From positions 1 through 20,447 of the forward strand of contig JADGJG010000425.1 in NCBI GenBank assembly GCA_027596195.1: DNA of 20,447 nt, in the 5' to 3' direction. The translations under genes and the position numbers were made by a program. Below, piece by piece: positions 16,945-20,447 of this stretch. The notes beneath the pieces were generated by a model. The model was not told where the DNA came from. It worked only from the letters and a program-made list of their open reading frames with translations, and made no database searches. Position 1 is the first letter of the stretch; every line of letters starts with the position of its first letter. The stretch comes from Podochytrium sp. JEL0797. Lineage: Eukaryota > Chytridiomycota > Chytridiomycetes > Chytridiales > Chytriomycetaceae.

Positions 16945-19158
16945 ATGAGTGATTCGTTTGTTCCTTCGGTCAACAAGAAAGCGCAGCTCTTTGCCACGAT
17001 TGGCGACAATGTCGAGGACGAAAGCCCAGTGACGGTCGTCGAGAGCATGTGCATGAACTGCCACGAGAATGTAATGCTCCTTAGAGAGGAATACTAGCCA
17101 ACTAATACCAGTGATCGCCAGGGCACCACGCGCATCATGCTCACGCTGATTCCGCACTTCAAGGAGGTCATCCTGATGTGCTTCGAGTGCGACCACTGCG
17201 GATTCAAAAACAACGAGGTCCAGACAGGTTCGGCTACCAAGAACTTGGGATCGCTGCAGCAGTGTTCCGTGACCAACAAGGCGGTACGAGTGGACGGAAT
17301 GGATGTTATAGGATACTATTGACACTCACTACCTTGCTTCTATCAGGATCTCAACCGCCAAGTCGTCAAGTCGGAGAATGCGATGGTCAAGTTCATCGAG
17401 CTCGACTTTGAGATTCCGTAAGCTTCCGTTACCTTCCAATTCTGCAACACCACCCTATTGCTTACCAACCAATCTGCAATTAGTGCCGAAACTCAACGCG
17501 GAGTCCTCACGACCATTGAAGGCCTCATTTCCAAATCCATCGAAGGACTCGCCCAAATGCAACCCGTCCGCATCGCCACGGCCCCAGACCTTGCCGCCAA
17601 AGTACAAACCGTTCTCGACACTCTCCAAACTTACCTCGATGACCCCGTCGCGAACCCCTTCACCGTCGAAATCAACGACCCCGCCGGAAACAGTTACATT
17701 GAGAACCTGCGTGCTCCCAACAAGGACCCGCAGCTCAAAATCACCACGTATAAGCGTACTGTTGAGCAGAATGTGGAGTTGGGGTTGGATCAAGGGCAGG
17801 AGGAGAAGTTGGATTCGAATCTGCAGACGGCGGAGGAAGTGATTGATGAGGCGTTGGATGACGAGCTTGCGAACGAGGTGGGTTACTTTTGGAAGTGGAA
17901 CTGTGTGGTCAGGAAATCTCCGTGGTTGATTCCGTGCGATTCGAGAGGGAGCGGTCGGGCTAAGGCTGGGCTCATGGCCGTGCAATTCCAGCGAACGAGG
18001 AAGTGAAGCCAAACGAGCGAGATTCCTCGCCGCTCAGGGGCGCTCGATACTGTGCGATTCGGGAGAGCGAGTCAAGTTATGTGGGGAAACAAATACGCGA
18101 AGCGAACGGATCAAACGCGATTCGAGAGAGAGAGCGGTCAGGCTAAACGGAAAGATGGAGATGCCTAAAGCCAGGGCGTGGCGCATTGCCGTGTTATTTG
18201 AGCGAACGAACGTGTTGTGCAGCGGCGGTCGATTCGGGAGAGCGAAACAAACGCGTCGCTTCCTCGCGATACAAGAGAATGAGAGAATTCCAGCCAATTC
18301 CGTTTGCTTACCAAACCCTAAAATATGAACAGGTCCACGTATTCCACGGCAACTGCTCCCGCTGCAACGCCCCCAGCGACACCCGCATGCACATCATGGA
18401 CATCCCTCACTTCAAAGAAGTCGTCATCATGGCCACCGACTGCGAACACTGCGGGTACAAATCGAACGAAGTCAAATCCGGCGGCGCCATTTCGAAATTC
18501 GGCAAGAAAATCACGCTTCACATCAAAGACGTAGAAGACTTGAACCGTGACATTCTCAAATCGGAAACGTGTGGACTTGCGATTCCTGAGATTGAGTTGG
18601 ATTTGACGAATGGGACTTTGGGGGGAAGGTTTACGACTGTGGAGGGATTGTTGGAGCAGGTGTATGATGAGATTGGGAAGACGAGTGCGCCGTTTTCGTC
18701 GGGTGATTCGAGTTCGATGCAGAGGAAGGAGGCGTTTGACAAGTTTTTGGGCAAGTTGAAGTCGGTGAGGATCTTTTTTCCTGTTGTTTCTCGTTTCCTT
18801 TTGGAAACTCTTTGCTCAAACGCGTGTTATTTTCGTGACAGGTCTTGGCAGTTGAAAAGCCGTTCACTCTCATTCTCGACGACCCGCTCGGAAACTCGGT
18901 ACCTCCCTCTACTTCGAATTCGCCGCATCTTTTTTCCTCACAGTTCCCAAAAACCAGTACCTCCAAAACATTTACGCACCAGACCCCGATCCCGACATGA
19001 CGATTGAATCTTACGAGCGAACGTATGAGCAGAACGAGGATTACGGACTCAACGACCTGGTGCTTGAGAATTACGGTGAAAACTCGTTGGCTAGTATTGA
19101 GGAGGCCAAGAAGGTGGAGGAAGCGGCGGCAGCAGCGGCGTCTGTGGTGAAGAAGTGA
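16945..19158 (+). CDS. ZPR1: ZPR1 zinc-finger protein, copy 2 (intact)
   Basis: Join(16945..17070, 17122..17283, 17347..17417, 17484..17877, 18333..18764, 18842..18898, 18958..19158), again 480 residues. All splice sites, both zinc fingers and both ZPR1 domains are kept. Compared with copy 1 I find one amino-acid change, Tyr307 to Phe in the second domain (SKYGKK to SKFGKK), against more than a dozen silent changes, most of them in exon 5. Introns 4, 5 and 6 differ by substitutions and small indels (intron 4 is 455 bp here, intron 6 is 59 bp rather than 80 bp). This pattern means the protein has been under constraint in both lineages. It sits divergent from the altered DPH5 copy and upstream of the broken protease copy. 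Confidence 0.93.
17936..18247 (+). repeat. Degenerate ~181-nt tandem repeat inside ZPR1 intron 4, copy 2
   Basis: Counterpart of the block at 13184-13500. The second unit has lost several bases around gaacgaacgtgttgtgcagc and gained an extra GA in the gagaga run. The intron remains spliceable in frame. Confidence 0.65.
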
Positions 19159-19307
19159 TTCTGGTTGAATCGTTGTTGAATCCGTGGGTGGGATTTTGGG
19201 GGCCTTTATTAAAATTAAGCAAACGGATTAAACAAGAGTGATTGACAAAGAGAATATCACACCCCAACGACCCGCCAGCTCCCGCCAGACATGCCAATAA
19301 AAAATTC

Positions 19308-20195
19308 ATGATTCGAACGCGTCGCCATCAGGGCGGATCGCTCGCGGTCGACTGGATTGCGGCTCACGGAGGCAATCAGGCGCCCCAAGTTGCCAAAGCA
19401 TTTCATGAACAGATTGCGAATAGCCTGAAAGATCCCGACCGCATATTTGGCGACGGTCCAACACGTCAAAGAAGCGGCCAGCAGCGACACCAACCCTTCT
19501 GGCGAAGTTGTTTCACAGACTATGATGGGATTCGCTCAAGCGGATGCGAAGGCGTCTGGTGATTCCGCAGTGGTGTTTGGGCCAGTGCAGCAACTCAACA
19601 ACTTGCTCGCCAGCGAGTTTCCTATTCCTCTCGAACTCATTGTCGCTCATTTCGGGCCATTGTTGGCAGAGATTGGCGCAACCACGGTCGAGGAGGTGAA
19701 CGAACCCATTCCCTCAACACCTGTCAAATGAAGATGACTAATATTTTTGACAGGTCGCGAATTTGCCCGTTGAAACCATTTTCGCGATCGTGCATGCATC
19801 CCGGACTTATCGCTACTACATCACAATCCTCCACCACAACGCGCACTACACGCTCCTCGGCATTGACTTCACCGACCCTTCCGCCATTCGCGTGAGGTAC
19901 GGCGACAGCGCGGGAAACAAACAACCGCCTGCATCCCTGCAAAAATACTTTCGTAAATTCAACTTTGAGATTGAAAGAATTGAAGGGTTTCCGAACCACA
20001 AAACACGATGGAGTGGGGTGTGGCGTTTGTGTGCTCGCGGCTGTGTTTGACTTGTGGAAGTTGGGAGAGGTGAAGTGGAAGGTTGGGCGGATGGATGCGA
20101 CACGGTTTCAGGTGGTCAAGTACCTGGTTTGGAGAATGGGGGAGCAAGATTCGGAGGCTGTGTATGATTTTGACGGGTTCACCTCGCCGCATTGA
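19308..20195 (+). pseudogene. Ulp1-type protease copy 2, broken by two frameshifts
   Basis: Aligns end to end with 14581-15477. An 11-bp deletion after tttggcgac (19447-19456) shifts the frame at about codon 49, giving a premature stop at about 19560-19562. A single inserted A in the accacaaaacac stretch (about 20000) shifts it again just before the catalytic-Cys motif, and the candidate oxyanion Gln is changed to His. The intron (19696-19753) still has its splice sites. Many remaining differences from copy 1 are amino-acid replacing (for example Q to E, H to R, K to E, I to M), as expected under relaxed selection. The His/Asp/Cys motifs are still readable in separate frames. The uORF before the start is kept at 19291-19311. 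Confidence 0.85.
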
Positions 20196-20275
20196 ACGTT
20201 AACGTTTCCCTTATATAATTGATTATGAATTTGTCATCGATTTTGATATGGTCAAAACAAGCCAAAAAAGAAATC

Positions 20276-20447
20276 ATGCCATCCGCAATACCCATCTCCT
20301 GGGCGGTCTGCGTCGCCATCCTGGCCCTCCTAGCGCCCAAAGCGATTGCCCTCTTCCGATCGCAGTACCTCCGCAAGGCCAATGAACCGCCCTTGGAATC
20401 CGGGCTCATTCCCTACCTCGGCCTTGCCCTCGAATACGGCAAGAACC
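20276..20447 (+). CDS. P450 N-terminal segment, cut by window edge
   Basis: ATG at 20276 opens the same 57-codon P450 beginning as 15558-15728, identical at every base I compared, including the 80-bp upstream region. It contains the membrane anchor and the hinge PPLESG. The window ends at the exact base where the first copy switches into DPH5 sequence. It could therefore be the start of the full parental P450 or another truncated copy; the sequence here cannot decide. The closest relative in view is the P450 at 1-1612. Confidence 0.75.
   Translation, partial: MPSAIPISWAVCVAILALLAPKAIALFRSQYLRKANEPPLESGLIPYLGLALEYGKN

Larger units (their letters stand above)
15729..20447 (+). repeat. Tandem duplication, unit 2 (~4.72 kb)
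   Basis: Second direct copy. The first ~860 bp (DPH5 exons 3 and 2 with the long intron between) and the last ~255 bp (protease stop through the P450 fragment) appear identical to unit 1. The middle (ZPR1 intron 4 to the protease 3' end) carries many substitutions and indels. The unit ends at the last base of the window, at the base equivalent to the junction at 15729. Confidence 0.95.

Noticed and set aside
19440..20060. Programmed frameshifting in protease copy 2
   Set aside because: There is no slippery-site design. One lesion is an 11-bp deletion and copy 1 reads straight through, so mutation is the simpler explanation.

Overview
The window reads as compact nuclear DNA of a eukaryotic microbe. 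Nine protein loci can be assembled only by joining exons across short GT-AG introns, mostly 51-75 nt, and intergenic gaps are mostly 30-370 bp. The gene content is clearly eukaryotic: DPH5, ZPR1, ArfGAP-UBA proteins, a MYND protein, a microsomal P450, a Ulp1-type protease and an F-box/LRR protein with plant-style repeats. Together with the compactness this suggests an early-diverging fungus, perhaps a chytrid. That placement is inference; no rRNA or marker phylogeny is available here.

Left half (1-10.9 kb), single-copy genes. A P450 of the CYP7/CYP8 type runs leftward and is cut by the window edge just before its stop. It is divergent from a MYND zinc-finger gene. Next come two adjacent same-strand ArfGAP-UBA-UBA-Q-rich paralogs. 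The second is canonical; the first keeps the zinc ligands but has Ala where the catalytic arginine should be. A CocE/NonD-type serine hydrolase and an F-box/LRR gene follow, with a flanked G16 tract between them.

Right half (10.96-20.45 kb), a direct tandem duplication of about 4.7 kb. Each unit holds DPH5 (minus), ZPR1 (plus), a Ulp1-like cysteine protease (plus) and the 5' end of a second P450 (plus). DPH5 and ZPR1 are head to head with only 29 bp between their start codons. DPH5 modifies eEF2, and ZPR1 is reported to help fold eEF1A, so the pair links two elongation-factor maturation steps. At the unit junction the P450 is broken after codon 57 and fused to the 3' end of the next DPH5. This yields a P450 fragment and a second DPH5 with an exchanged C-terminus. 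The second ZPR1 is intact and differs mainly at synonymous sites. The second protease has two frameshifts. The last base of the window coincides with the same junction, so the array or the assembly breaks exactly there.

The most notable items are the arginine-less ArfGAP paralog, the 29-bp bidirectional DPH5/ZPR1 spacer kept in both copies, the microhomology-type junction with its chimeric reading frames, the uneven divergence along the duplication, and an enlarged ZPR1 intron built on a degenerate ~181-nt repeat.
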